Below, piece after piece: positions 48,887-58,385 of a stretch of 64,000 nt of DNA. Each line of letters opens with the position of its first letter. Position 1 is the first letter of the stretch. Under the pieces are notes generated by a model. The model was not told the origin of the DNA. It saw nothing but the letters and a program-made list of their open reading frames with translations, and did no database searches. The DNA is from Paenibacillus sp. P25 (GTDB taxonomy: Bacteria > Bacillota > Bacilli > Paenibacillales > NBRC-103111). The translations under genes were made by a program, and so were the position numbers. The stretch covers positions 4,898,001 to 4,962,000 of the forward strand of contig CP085629.1 of assembly GCA_024704175.1 (NCBI GenBank), read 5' to 3'.

Positions 48887-49260
48887 TCAAGCAACCGCCG
48901 AACGGAGCGTACCGCCTCGTCGGGAATCTCCTCCAAATCCCTATAAACGATCTTCCCCATTCCCAGCGCCGCTCTTACCATTTCATCCGCACCTTGGGAG
49001 GGACCTCCTATTCGCAGAACGGCATCGCAATGCTTCAAGAGCCGCAGCGAGGATGGATGAAATATGCGCTGATAGATTTCGTCCCCGATCTTTCTCGACC
49101 CTGCTTTCTCGAGCAATGGAAGGGCATACCATTCGCCAAGGACGGGCAGATGCCCCGCTTCGTATACCTTAAGTGCCGTTTCGTTCATCAGATCCAGGTT
49201 ACGCTGAATCAAACCCGGATCGTCACCCGTTCCTGAACGGTATGGCCCGGCTATAAGGAT
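48883..49260 (-). CDS. DUF4406-like nucleoside-deoxyribosyltransferase-fold protein
   Basis: About 125 residues beginning ILIAGPYRSGTGDDPGLIQRN and containing EAGHLPVLGEWYALPL and CDAVLRIGGPSQGADEMVRAA, the pattern of DUF4406/YtoQ-like proteins related to nucleoside 2-deoxyribosyltransferases. No ATG, GTG or TTG lies just before ILIAGPYRSG; the first in-frame start codon is TTG 49212. The region overlaps the end of the NudK gene by about 10 bp, so a base error around 49258 is likely. Function unknown. Pairing with a nudix hydrolase hints at nucleotide metabolism. Confidence 0.65.
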   Translation of the reverse strand: MLIAGPYRSGTGDDPGLIQRNLDLMNETALKVYEAGHLPVLGEWYALPLLEKAGSRKIGDEIYQRIFHPSSLRLLKHCDAVLRIGGPSQGADEMVRAALGMGKIVYRDLEEIPDEAVRSVRRLLD

Positions 49261-49860
49261 ATGCTTTGCGGGCTGGGAACGGGGTCCAGCAGACGGTTGA
49301 TTTCAGCGTACTGCAGCAGCATAATCGTCTTGGCGTCTTTAATCTCCCCTTCTTTGATCATGCCCAAGGCCCGCTGAAAGGGATACTCCAGCACTTCGAT
49401 GTTTTCCTGCTCTTCCACGACTCCTCCGCCTTCTCCAACCTTCATCGCGGGCGTATATTCCGCAACAAAAAAATGCAGAATCTCCGTTACCGATCCAGGC
49501 GACATATAGGCTTCGCCGATTTTCCGGACGCGCCCACCCTGTAACCGGTCTCCTCTTCCGCCTCCCGGCGTATGCTGTCTTCTGCGCTTCCCTTGTCCAG
49601 CAAACCGGCGCAGGCTTCAATCAATAATCCTGTCTCGTTCCCGTTCAGATACGTCGGAATCCGGAACTGCCGCGTGAGAATAACGGTTTGACGCTCCCGG
49701 TTATAGAGCAGAATGGTAGCCCCGTTCCCCGGTCGTAAGCTTCCCTGGACTGGCTCTGCCAAGAGCCGTCCTTGGCTTCGCTCATGTAAGTAATTTTCTT
49801 GAGAATATACCAGTTATCGGACAAAATTTGTTCATCCACAATGCGGATTTTTGGATTCAT
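49251..49860 (-). CDS. nudK: NudK-type nudix hydrolase, GDP-mannose pyrophosphatase-like (two frameshifts)
   Basis: A nudix enzyme of about 203 residues. The repaired order is ILSDNWYILKKITYM, REAYDRGNGATILLYNRERQTVILTRQFR, LLIEACAGLLDKGSAEDSIRREAEEETGYRVG (nudix box with REAEEETGY), and YMSPGSVTEILHFFVAEY. The match in order and spacing to E. coli NudK is close; that enzyme hydrolyses GDP-mannose and related sugars. ATG 49860 follows GGGAGGAGATAGGA. One G is lost near 49730 and one near 49530. Followed by the DUF4406-like gene with overlap. Confidence 0.85.
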
Positions 49861-49979
49861 TCCTATCTCCTCCCTTTCTACGGAACTCATTCTACCGGGT
49901 TACGTTACGTCATCCGCAAGAACTTTTTTTAACCCGGCGGCACTCAAGGACCCTCCCTTGCGGGAAGGCCCAAAAAGCG

Positions 49980-51185
49980 CTATTTCCGCGCAAGGAAGAA
50001 CCCCGAATCCATGGTGATCCGAATATTCCCTTCAAGCTCCAGCTTCTTTTGAAGAAACGCGGTGAACTTCTCCCGCTTGGCGCCTACCAATATCTTTCGT
50101 GCATTCATAGGCGTTGAAGTCATATAGCTAAGCGGCGGCTGCACTTCGTTGATTATTAAAAGATCCTCATAGCGGACAGCCCTCACTTCCGGAAAAACGG
50201 CGGACAGCAGTTCTTGTCCGTGGTCCAGCTCGAACCGCTCCATAACCGGATCGAGCACCCTGATTTCCGGATCGAAGGCTTGCGCAAGCAGGTCCATCTC
50301 CTTCAGATGACTCTTACTCATCGTGGATGCAAAGAACCGGGCCTGCGGCTTCATGACGCGATGGATTTCGGAGACAGCCTTGCGGATATCCGGCACGTGA
50401 TACAGCATATGATTGGCTATCACGATATCGAACTCTTCGTCGTGAAAGGGGATCGACTGCACATCGGCCGTAATGAATTGGATTCGCCCTGTCGCAATCC
50501 GGATCGTTCTGCGGGCTTCTTCCAGCATACCGGGTGAAAGATCCGTGAGTGTGATTTTCCACGAATCGGGGATTCTGTCCGCATTCCTCGACCACAGGGT
50601 TCCGTCCCCGCGACCTACTTCCAGAATTCGCATATCCGATCCGCCGCCCAAATGTTCGAAAAACCACCGGTGCCATCCTTGCTTGTTCACACCGCATTGT
50701 TCATATAAGCCGATTCGGGTTTGCAGCCGGTTAGCGGTATGGTACTGTTCCACCCAGTCCTTCTCGGTATGGACCGCATGAATCAGCTCGGCCAGCGCCA
50801 GCCAGTCCACCTCCTCTTCCCCGGCGTCCGTTAACTTGGCCACAGCTTCATTAATCGCCTTTAAGACGAACTGCAGATCTGCTGTCCTTTGCAAAAGAAT
50901 CTCTCTCTGCATACTTAATGAGCCGCGCAAATCCTGCTCCTGGATATGACTTTCTCCCACGATTTGCCTGATATCGTCAAGGGTGAAGCCGATATATTTT
51001 AGCGTTTGGATCTTTTGCAGCTTGATCAAATCCTGCCCGGTATACATCCTCTGCGAGGATTGGCCGTATTGCGAGGGCTTCAGCGGCCCGATCTGGTCGT
51101 AATATCTTAAAGTTCTTACGGTAAGACCTGTTTGCTTGGATAGCTGCCCGGTAGTCCAATATTCGTTTGGCGGTTTGGATGGCAT
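49980..51185 (-). CDS. MerR regulator fused to a SAM methyltransferase
   Basis: Intact 401-residue fusion. Residues 8-120 are a MerR helix-turn-helix and coiled coil (WTTGQLSKQTGLTVRTLRYYDQIGPLKPS, YTGQDLIKLQKIQTLKYIGF). Residues about 190-340 are a class I methyltransferase: MRILEVGRGDGTLW (motif I), WKITLTDLSPGMLEEAR, FDIVIANHMLYHVPD. GGGGAGAGG precedes ATG 51185. The fusion implies a regulator whose effector half binds SAM and perhaps the substrate. No neighbour clearly tells which pathway. Confidence 0.88.
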   Translation of the reverse strand: MPSKPPNEYWTTGQLSKQTGLTVRTLRYYDQIGPLKPSQYGQSSQRMYTGQDLIKLQKIQTLKYIGFTLDDIRQIVGESHIQEQDLRGSLSMQREILLQRTADLQFVLKAINEAVAKLTDAGEEEVDWLALAELIHAVHTEKDWVEQYHTANRLQTRIGLYEQCGVNKQGWHRWFFEHLGGGSDMRILEVGRGDGTLWSRNADRIPDSWKITLTDLSPGMLEEARRTIRIATGRIQFITADVQSIPFHDEEFDIVIANHMLYHVPDIRKAVSEIHRVMKPQARFFASTMSKSHLKEMDLLAQAFDPEIRVLDPVMERFELDHGQELLSAVFPEVRAVRYEDLLIINEVQPPLSYMTSTPMNARKILVGAKREKFTAFLQKKLELEGNIRITMDSGFFLARK

Positions 51186-51302
51186 GGCCTCTCCCCTTTC
51201 TCTTTTTCCTATACATGTAGCACCATGCGCCGTCAAAATAAACCGCAGCAATGACAGTAGTATGGTATAATTTGGATTAATGTGGACAAAACAGGAGGAC
51301 TC

Positions 51303-51821
51303 ATGGACGCGGATCATGCTACGAATAGGGTACTTCATATAAGGAACATCAAGGATCATGAAATCGTACAAGTCTCCCTCATCCTGGAGGAGGCGGCGCT
51401 GTGGCTCAAAAACATGGGACGGGCAATGTGGAACGAGAGCCAGTATTCCGTTAACGGGATCGTTAGTCATTACCGCATAGATGACATTTATCTCGGATTT
51501 GTAGAGGATGAGGCCGCGGTCGCTATGATTCTCCAGGAGGAGGATCCGTTGCTGTGGCCGGATGTAGAGACAGGTCAATCCTTATTCTTACATAAACTGG
51601 CTGTAAAAAGGAAGCATGCCAAACAGGGAATCTCCGGCGGAATGATCGGTTGGGCCAAGGAGCTGGCCAGAAGCCTCGGTAAGAGCTATCTGCGGCTGGA
51701 CTGCGCCTCGGACCGCCCGTCGTTATGCGGTTTTTACGAGAAGCATGGATTCGTCAGAGTGAAGAATCTGCTTGTTCTGAACAAGTATCCTACCGCTTTG
51801 TATGAGTTTCCGATTCCTTAA
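51303..51821 (+). CDS. GNAT family N-acetyltransferase
   Basis: Intact 172-residue acetyltransferase: LFLHKLAVKRKHAKQGISGGMIGWAKELARSLGKSYLRLDCASDRPSLCGFYEKHGFV, i.e. the motif A acetyl-CoA loop and the motif B FYEKHGF. ATG 51303 has AGGAGG six bases upstream. First of a plus-strand run of small genes to 52915. Substrate unknown. Confidence 0.88.
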   Translation: MDADHATNRVLHIRNIKDHEIVQVSLILEEAALWLKNMGRAMWNESQYSVNGIVSHYRIDDIYLGFVEDEAAVAMILQEEDPLLWPDVETGQSLFLHKLAVKRKHAKQGISGGMIGWAKELARSLGKSYLRLDCASDRPSLCGFYEKHGFVRVKNLLVLNKYPTALYEFPIP

Positions 51822-51837
51822 GTAAGGAGTGGATGGC

Positions 51838-52032
51838 TTGAACGATTACGCAGGCATCATGGTTGTATTGCTGTTAGGGCTGGGATGGCTGTTTGTGAAA
51901 AAATCGAAACGGTCCGCGGACAGCCGGTCCTTGCGGCTTATAGACTATGGATTGATGCTCATGGCTGGCGTTCTAGTTGTTTTTATGGGCCTCATGGATA
52001 ACGCGGAAGCCTTGCACCAATATGGACATTAA
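51838..52032 (+). CDS. Small two-helix membrane protein
   Basis: 64 residues: helix YAGIMVVLLLGLGWLFV, basic loop KKSKRSADSRSLR, helix YGLMLMAGVLVVFMGLM. TTG 51838 is the likely start, since AAGGAG lies eight bases before it; GTG 51829 is too near. It lies 16 bp after the GNAT gene and is probably cotranscribed. Family not recognised. Confidence 0.6.
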   Translation: MNDYAGIMVVLLLGLGWLFVKKSKRSADSRSLRLIDYGLMLMAGVLVVFMGLMDNAEALHQYGH

Positions 52033-52050
52033 CGGGGTGATACTCGGCAT

Positions 52051-52604
52051 ATGAGAACGAATTTGATTTTTGTACGGCACGCTCACTCCCTCTATACCCC
52101 GGAGGAGCTGACAAGACCTTTATCGGAACAAGGCTTAAAGGATGCAGGTAAAGTGACGGAGCCGCTTAGGACAGTCACTGTTGATCACGTCATATCAAGC
52201 CCCTATCAGCGGGCCTACCAGACGGTCCAAGGAATTGCTGAACACCACGCCAAGGAAATAGAGGTACGGGATGAGTTTAAAGAAAGAACGTTATCGGCTC
52301 GGCCGGTGGATGATTTTCATGGGGCTATGGAGCGCGTTTGGAGTGATGTTCACTACTCTTTTGAAGGCGGGGAATCCAACACGTTCGCCCAGCTTCGGGG
52401 AGCAGAGGCACCTTACGAATATTGTACGAATATAAGGGCAAGACCGTCGTGATCGGGACCCACGGCAATCTGATGGTGCTAATCATGAACTACTTTGATC
52501 CGAAGTATGATTTTGATTTTTGGAAAAGGCTGGGTGTGCCGGATATTTACCGGTTAACGTTCGAAGGAACGGAGTTGAAGGAAGCTGTCAGGCTGTGGAA
52601 GTGA
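52051..52604 (+). CDS. Histidine phosphatase family protein (one frameshift)
   Basis: A phosphoglycerate-mutase-like phosphatase of about 184 residues: LIFVRHAHSLYT (RHA/G catalytic His), VDHVISSPYQRAYQTVQGIA (second Arg), and after the frame change TVVIGTHGNLMVLIMNYF (second His). GGGGTGA precedes ATG 52051. One base is lost near 52400 (repair QLRGSRGTLRILYEYKGK). Substrate unknown; small members of this family act on sugar phosphates or nucleotides. Confidence 0.82.
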
Positions 52605-52672
52605 AGTGCCGGGCGGGGCGTAATCTGCTGTAATAAATATGTCAGGAGGCGGTCCAGTCGCTTACGATCAAA

Positions 52673-52915
52673 TTGCCGAGGGAACAAAAGGAAGCATTAA
52701 TCAAACGGGTTCAAACCTACTTTTACGAGGAGCGGTCGGAGGAGATCGGCGATCTGTCGGCGGAGCCGCTGCTCGATTACATGATCAAGGTGATCGGCCC
52801 GGTGATCTATAATCAGGCCATCAGTGATGCCGTCAGAACGGTTAGCGAGCGAATGGTATCCTTGGAAGAGGATCTGCACGCATTGGAAAAGCCCATGGAC
52901 GGGAACAGGCGTTAA
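52673..52915 (+). CDS. DUF2164 family protein
   Basis: A small alpha-helical protein of about 80 residues: LIKRVQTYFYEERSEEIGDLSAEPLLDYMIKVIGPVIYNQAI, the conserved DUF2164 core. Its start is unclear. An AGGAGG lies at 52643, yet no standard start codon follows at the proper distance; the family normally begins a few residues earlier (TIKLPREQK is in frame), so TTG 52673 is a minimal start and a base error upstream is possible. Function unknown. Confidence 0.7.
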   Translation: MPREQKEALIKRVQTYFYEERSEEIGDLSAEPLLDYMIKVIGPVIYNQAISDAVRTVSERMVSLEEDLHALEKPMDGNRR

Positions 52916-52975
52916 GCCGTATGGGGATGAGGCGGGCCTCAAGCAACACGCTGTAAAATACGTGGGCACAGCCGA

Positions 52976-53130
52976 AAGAGGGACAGCCGAACGTACCGGT
53001 TGTCCCTCTTCTAAAGTTATAGCGGCTCCCCAAAGCCGCTACCCGTTCCGTGCGGCCTTCGGCGCGCGGGTACGGACCTAATCTCATGTGAACCGGAGTG
53101 CCCCCACACCCGGGTTCATCCGTAAGGAAA
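52976..53130. repeat. Row of four hairpins between convergent genes
   Basis: Four successive inverted repeats: AGAGGGACA/TGTCCCTCT (52978-53010), AGCGGCT/AGCCGCT (53021-53040), ACCCG/CGGGT (53041-53072) and TGAACC/GGGTTCA (about 53090-53127). None has a strong T tract. They fill the gap between the DUF2164 gene and the YesM-type kinase. Confidence 0.5.
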
Positions 53131-53186
53131 TTACCTCTTGAGTAAAATGTAACATATTTCCTACTAGAAGTAAAGTATTTTTTACA

Positions 53187-54828
53187 TTACATGAGTGGAT
53201 GACGGATCGACGCCCGGCGTACCCCGCTTTCCCTGTTCATGAGCGCCACCCCATACCTCGCGCCGAAGCGCAGGTGGAGTCTGCGGTTCACGTTGTATAA
53301 ACCGACGCCTCCGGTCTGTCCCGTCGGCACCTCCAGGCTTCCGATCCGCGCCAGCGCCTCCTCGGAGCAGACCGGGGCCGTTATCCTCGACGGTACACAC
53401 CAGCTCTTCGCCTTCGATGAAGACGCGCACAAGAATTTTGCCCTGACCGGACGGCGGCTTGCTCACCCCGTGCCTGACCGAATTTTCCACCAGCGGCTGA
53501 ATGATTAATTTCAAGATCGGCACATTCAGAGCGCGCGGCTGAACGCTCATGACGACCTGGAACGTATCGGGGCTCCGCAGCGCTTCGATGCTGAGATAGC
53601 TTCGGACGTGCTCGATTTCCCGTTCGACGGTGGTGAACTCTTCCCCGTTGTTGATGCTGTAACGAATGAGATTGCTTAACGACGTCACCATCTTCGCGAT
53701 CGTATCTTCCTTCACATGGACCGCCCGCCATTTGATTGCATCCAGCGTATTGTACAGAAAATGCGGGTTGATCTGGTGGATCAGCATCTGCATTTCCGTC
53801 CGGGATTTCTCGGACTCCATTTGTTTCGTGGTGTCCAAAAGCTCCAGCATGCCGAAAATAAGCGAGTTGTATCCCCTGGCGAGCTGGCCGATTTCATCGC
53901 TCCGTTCCCCGTACTTCGCGCTTGAAACGAGCTGGCCGAGCTGCGCCTTCTTCATCTGCCCCACCACATATTTGATCGGGGAAATGAAGCTGTTCGTGAT
54001 CAGCGCCAGGAGCAGCGAGATCAGGCTGATGCTCACCAGAACGAGCAGCACGGAGAAGCGCTTGATCGTTTCCACCGGGCCGATCAGATCCTTCTCCGGC
54101 ACGGCCGCGACCAGCTTCCACGGCAGGCCGGACAGCGGAATGTCCGACGTGAACATCCCCTTCTCCCCGTAAAGCGTCCGGTCGCGGCTTGCGACCAGGA
54201 CGTTCCCCTGCTCGGCGTCCACGAGGTAATGCTGAAAGTTCGGATATTCCGCCGGCGATAGAATCTGCTGATTGACCAGAGCGGCCGGGAAGCTCAGCTG
54301 AATGACCGCCAAGGGCCGCAGGTCGGACATGGCGCGGATCAGTCTCGCGAAGATGAACGTATCGTTCTCGAAATACCAGTAGCCCCTTCCCTTCAGCTGA
54401 ATCGCTTTGCGGAGCCATGCCGGATCGAGTGATTTCGGTCCGGTCTGAAGAAGCAAAGAATAAGTACCGTATCTCGTCTCATCGGCAGGGTAAATCGACA
54501 GCTCGTAATTTCCCTTCAGCTCGCTCATGAGCGAGATGGATCGGCTGAGGAACAGGCGGTCCTCCAACCCGTTATCCAGCACCTCCAGCTTCCGGGAGGC
54601 GATAATCGACTCCGAATGCAGCTCAGCCTGCTTGAAGAACTGCTCAAGGCGCAGCCGGTTCTGCTGCAGATTCTCCGTCAGCAAGGAAGAAGTGACATGC
54701 TCGATCTGCCCGCTTGACTTGTTAAAGTACCACGCTCCGAGAATGCCGACGGGCACCGAGACGGACAGGAACAGGAGGATGAACATTTTGACGAACAAGG
54801 TGAGATTGCCTATTTTAAACGCTTTCAT
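53187..54828 (-). CDS. YesM-type sensor histidine kinase (one frameshift)
   Basis: A kinase of about 546 residues: helix FVKMFILLFLSVSVPVGILGAWYF, an extracytoplasmic dCache-like sensor of about 240 residues, helix FSVLLVLVSISLISLLLALIT, HAMP, HisKA-type INPHFLYNTLDAIKW (phosphorylated His), and an ATPase domain with LVENSVRHGV and VEDNGPG. The frame changes near 53370 (one extra or two lost bases); the other frame gives SEEALARIG and GGVGLYNVNRRLHLRFG (G2 box) and ends at 53187. Its ATG overlaps the YesN stop (ATGA). Likely senses sugar for the adjacent transporter. Confidence 0.86.
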
Positions 54829-56402
54829 TTTCCGTACCGGAACTCCTTTGGCGTCATGTGGGTCCGTTTCTTGAAGAGCTTGCCGAAGTACTGGATTTCC
54901 TGGTACCCGATTTTTTCGGCGATTTCGTAGATTTTGAGGTTCGAGCCGCGCAGCACCTTTTTGCCTGTTCGATGCGTACTTCAGTCAGATAGTCCAGAAA
55001 GTTCTGCCCGGTCTCTTTCTTGAACAGTCTGCTCAGCCACACCGGATGAATGCTCAGCTCGTCGGCCACGCTCTGCAGCGTCAGCGGCTCCCCGTACTTC
55101 TCATCGATGATCCGCTTCGCTTTATCGATGATGTAGTTGGCCTGTCCCGACGGTCGCGGCCCGCTGGCCAGCTTCATCAGCTCATGCAGGTGGTCCAGCA
55201 GCGACCGCTTCAAATCCTCCACGGCCGGGCAGCGTTCCGCCTTTTCCCAGAGCTCCATCGGCAAGTGGCCGATATCCGCCTCCACCCTTTCGGCCAGGCT
55301 GGAATGCACCTCCAGGATCCATTCGAAGCACTTGATCGACAAATCCGCGGTTTTATTCACGCCCCGGTCCAGCATGAAGCGGTGAATCGCTTCGTCCAGC
55401 CATCGCTTCGACGCTTCCTCGTCCCCTTCAAGCACCGCCTCGGCTACCCACTCCGAGAGGGAGCCTACCTGCTCGGGTCCGATCCGTCCTGTCAGATCGG
55501 CGTAGCTGGCAATCCCCCGGTCGCGGTCCAATAAGGCAAGCTTGAGGGCTTGACGCGACTCTTCGTACGCCTCCGAGATCGCCTGAAAGGCATACTTCCG
55601 CTCGCTGATCCCGAGGGCGGGACTGATTTTCTGGTATCTGAGCACCTGGTCGTAAATCGCTTGAGCGGCCGCCAGCTCCGGCTCCCAGGCGGTAAGAATC
55701 ACCCAGTCGTGATGGATGCTGCGGACCATGACCGAGGGCTGGAAATTCTTCAGCGTCTCTTCCGCAATATTGCCGATGGCGAACAGATCGAGGTTAATAT
55801 CTTTATCCTGCGTTCCTCTGGCATCCTCCCTGCCGAGGCTTAATGAAACGACGACATAAGACTGCGTCTCCAGCCACTCCAAATTCCATACCTGAAGCCG
55901 GTGGTGGATATGCTCCTGAAGCGGCGTCTTCTGCAGACAGAGCCCCTGCACGAACTTCTCCTTCAGCGCTTCCGTGCCCAGGCGGGCGTAAGCGGTTTGG
56001 CTCCGGATCTGCTCCTGATTCTTCCGCTCGCTTTCCATCAGTTGGTACACAGCCCTGATTTTCTCGGCAAGCTCCTCTTCCTGAACGGGCTTCAGGATAT
56101 AGTCGACCGCCCCCAATTTGATGCTGCGCTGGGCGTACATAAAATTGCTGTAGCCGCTGATCACAAGCACCTTCGGACGGTAATCCGCCGATTTCACCGC
56201 CTCGAGCATATCCAGCCCGCTCATTTCGGGCAGCAATATATCCGTCAGAATAATTTCCGGCCGGTGCTCTTCGATCAGCTCCAGGGCCTCCTCAGCGGTA
56301 TGCACCGCAAATATCCGTTCGAAAGGCTGACCGGCTGCGCTCGATGACCGCTTGAATGCCTCTTAAGATGTCGACCTCGTCTTCGATGACTATGATGTTC
56401 AT
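54825..56402 (-). CDS. YesN-type AraC response regulator (two frameshifts)
   Basis: A regulator of about 525 residues: receiver MNIIVIEDEVDILRGIQAVIE with EIILTDILLPEMSG (phosphorylated Asp) and DYILKPVQEEEL (Lys), a middle region of about 270 residues, and a C-terminal AraC domain PLTLQSVADELSIHPVWLSRLFKKETGQNFLDYLTEVRIEQAK, continued after the frame change as IYEIAEKIGYQEIQYFGKLFKK. ATG 56402 has GGGAGG eight bases upstream. The frame changes near 56325 and near 54958 (one A lost in AAAAA). Operon with the kinase and probably with the ABC transporter upstream. Confidence 0.86.
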
Positions 56403-56510
56403 GCTCATGGCCTCCCTGGTATGCGGGCCGCCGTTTCCCGGTTCCGGGTACGGCACTGCCCCCTCATTATAACTCGGCCTCGCTTAGCCGGTATACCGGA
56501 AAACGTAAGA

Positions 56511-56542
56511 AAGACCCGTACGGCTTAAGTGCCATAGGTCTT
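56511..56542 (-). terminator. Possible terminator after the ABC permease gene
   Basis: On the minus strand AAGACC...GGTCTT with an inner GGC/GCC pair is followed by TCTTACGTTTTCC. It lies between the permease stop and the YesN start and may partly separate the transporter from the two-component genes. Confidence 0.45.
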
Positions 56543-56567
56543 CTTGGGAACGCCGAAGCCGGGGTGC

Positions 56568-57386
56568 TCAGCCTTTTACCGAGCCCAGCGTGATCCCTTT
56601 GATAAAGCTTCGCTGCAGCAAAGCAGGAAAAAGATAATCATCGGAACGGCCGCAACCGACGCTCCCGCCATCGCATAGCCGTAGTTCGTGTTGTTCTCGG
56701 AATACGTGATCGTGGATATGCCGAGCGGCGGCGTCAGCTTCTCCTTGGATTGCAAAATAATGAGCGCCATAAGTAATCGTTCCAGGTGTGCATGAAAGCA
56801 AAGATGGACAGCGCGCCCAGTGCAGGCAGCAGCAAGGGCAATACAATCGCCCCGAACAGGCGGATTTCCCCGCGCCGTCGATCCGCGCCGATTCGATCAG
56901 CTCGTCGGGAATCGACTTGGCGAACTGCCGGACGATAAATACCCCGAACGGGAAGGCGATCGCCGGCAGAATTACGCCGAGGTAGCTGTTGACGAGCCCC
57001 AGTCGCCGGCAGACGATGTACAGCGGCACGAGCGTGACCTGGGTCGGCATCATCATCGTGGCGATGACGACCATGAACAGGATTTTATCGCCCGGGAACC
57101 GTTTCTTGGCATACGCGTACCCGGCCATCGCCGAGAAGATGACGACAAAGACGACGGTCGCAAGGCTCGTGAATACGCTGTTGAACAGCCATTTCAGCGC
57201 CGGCGTAGTGGTGAAAATATGCTCGTAATTCAGCGACCTGAACTGGGACGGGAACCATTGCGGCGGAATCGCCCAGATCGCCACCTGCGTTTTGAAGGAG
57301 CCTGTGAGCATCCAGTACAGCGGGAAGACGAACAGGACGGACATGATGAGCAGGAACGCATATCTGGAAACCAAATGTAATTTCAT
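56568..57386 (-). CDS. MalG-type carbohydrate ABC permease (three frameshifts)
   Basis: An inner-membrane permease of about 273 residues: YAFLLIMSVLFVFPLYWMLTGSFK, TMMMPTQVTLVPLYIV, LGVILPAIAFPFGVFIVRQF and EAA loop IPDELIESARIDGAGEIRLFGAIVLP. Three single-base losses near 56880, 56770 and 56625 cancel out, so a complete ORF is present but its middle is scrambled. The repaired stretch reads FMHTWNDYLWALIILQSKEKLTPPLGI. It ends GITLGSVKG. It lies 33 bp after the partner permease. Confidence 0.85.
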   Translation of the reverse strand: MKLHLVSRYAFLLIMSVLFVFPLYWMLTGSFKTQVAIWAIPPQWFPSQFRSLNYEHIFTTTPALKWLFNSVFTSLATVVFVVIFSAMAGYAYAKKRFPGDKILFMVVIATMMMPTQVTLVPLYIVCRRLGLVNSYLGVILPAIAFPFGVFIVRQFAKSIPDELIESARIDGAGKSACSGRLYCPCCCLHWARCPSLLSCTPGTITYGAHYFAIQGEADAAARHIHDHVFREQHELRLCDGGSVGCGRSDDYLFPALLQRSFIKGITLGSVKG

Positions 57387-57419
57387 TCGCTTACTTCTCT
57401 CCTCTCTCCGCGCCCGCTC

Positions 57420-58283
57420 TTAATCCAGTTTCGATTTCATGAGCCGGAACTGCAGCGGCGAGATCACTAGTATGATAAAGAATAGAATGACGCTTTGCGC
57501 CGACGCCCTGCCGAATTCGAGCGACACGAAGGCGGTCCGGTAAATGGTGTATACGAGCGACTCCGTTCCGTGATACGGTCCGCCGCTGGTCAGCAAATGG
57601 ATGACGACGAAAATCTGGAACACGCTGATCGTCGAGGTAATGACGATAAGCGGCGTCGTATGGGAAATCATCGGCGGCGTGATGCTGAAGAACGTGCGCA
57701 GCGGCCCCGCCCCGTCGAGCTCGGCGGCTTCGTACAGCTCCTTCGATACGCCGTCCATCCCGGATAAATACAGGATGATGGGCTGACCGACCATCCAGGT
57801 GACGACGATCCCGGACAGCGCAAGTATAGCGCTTAATTGGCTGGAGAAGACATCGACCGGCCCGAAGCCTAGCAGCTCGGCGAAATATTTGATGATGCCG
57901 AAGCTCGGATTGTACATCCAGCCCCACACCAGCGAAAGCACGACCGGCGTGCTGACAACCGGAAGATAAAAGACGAGCCGGAAGAAGCTTTTGGCCGTTT
58001 TATGAAAGCCCTGCATCAGCGCGGCGATCAGCAGCGAAAACACGACGACGCAGGGCACGATGATCAAGACGAAGTAGAACGTATTGACGAACGATTTGCG
58101 GAACAATTCTTCCCCGAACAAGCTGCTGTAGTTGGCTAAGCCGACAAACGTCGATTTATAAATATCGGCTTCAAAGAAGCTCAGGTAAAACGTATAAAAC
58201 AGCGGGTACACCAAAAAGGCGGTTAGAAAGAGCAGGTTGGGTCCGATAAAAAAATAACCCCACAGCCCGTTTCGAAGCTTCAT
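57420..58283 (-). CDS. MalF-type carbohydrate ABC permease
   Basis: Intact 287-residue permease: GYFFIGPNLLFLTAFLVYPLFYTFYLSFF, LPVVSTPVVLSLVWGWMYNPSFGIIKYF, and EAA loop VSKELYEAAELDGAGPLRTFFSITPPMIS. Middle gene of binding protein - MalF - MalG. Imports a sugar whose identity is suggested only by the neighbours (NanA-like and YhcH-like enzymes upstream). Confidence 0.9.
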   Translation of the reverse strand: MKLRNGLWGYFFIGPNLLFLTAFLVYPLFYTFYLSFFEADIYKSTFVGLANYSSLFGEELFRKSFVNTFYFVLIIVPCVVVFSLLIAALMQGFHKTAKSFFRLVFYLPVVSTPVVLSLVWGWMYNPSFGIIKYFAELLGFGPVDVFSSQLSAILALSGIVVTWMVGQPIILYLSGMDGVSKELYEAAELDGAGPLRTFFSITPPMISHTTPLIVITSTISVFQIFVVIHLLTSGGPYHGTESLVYTIYRTAFVSLEFGRASAQSVILFFIILVISPLQFRLMKSKLD

Positions 58284-58385
58284 CTGTCCTCACACTCCAG
58301 CTATTCCTGATCGCCATCGCAGGCTTAAAAGCATTTCGTCCCAGTGCTGCGGACAGACCGGGACGAAGGGATTTCATAGAGCTAA

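Noticed and set aside
49945..49972. Hairpin CCCTCCCTTGCGGGAAGG after the MerR-methyltransferase gene as a terminator
   Set aside because: The stem is short and no T tract follows on the gene's strand.
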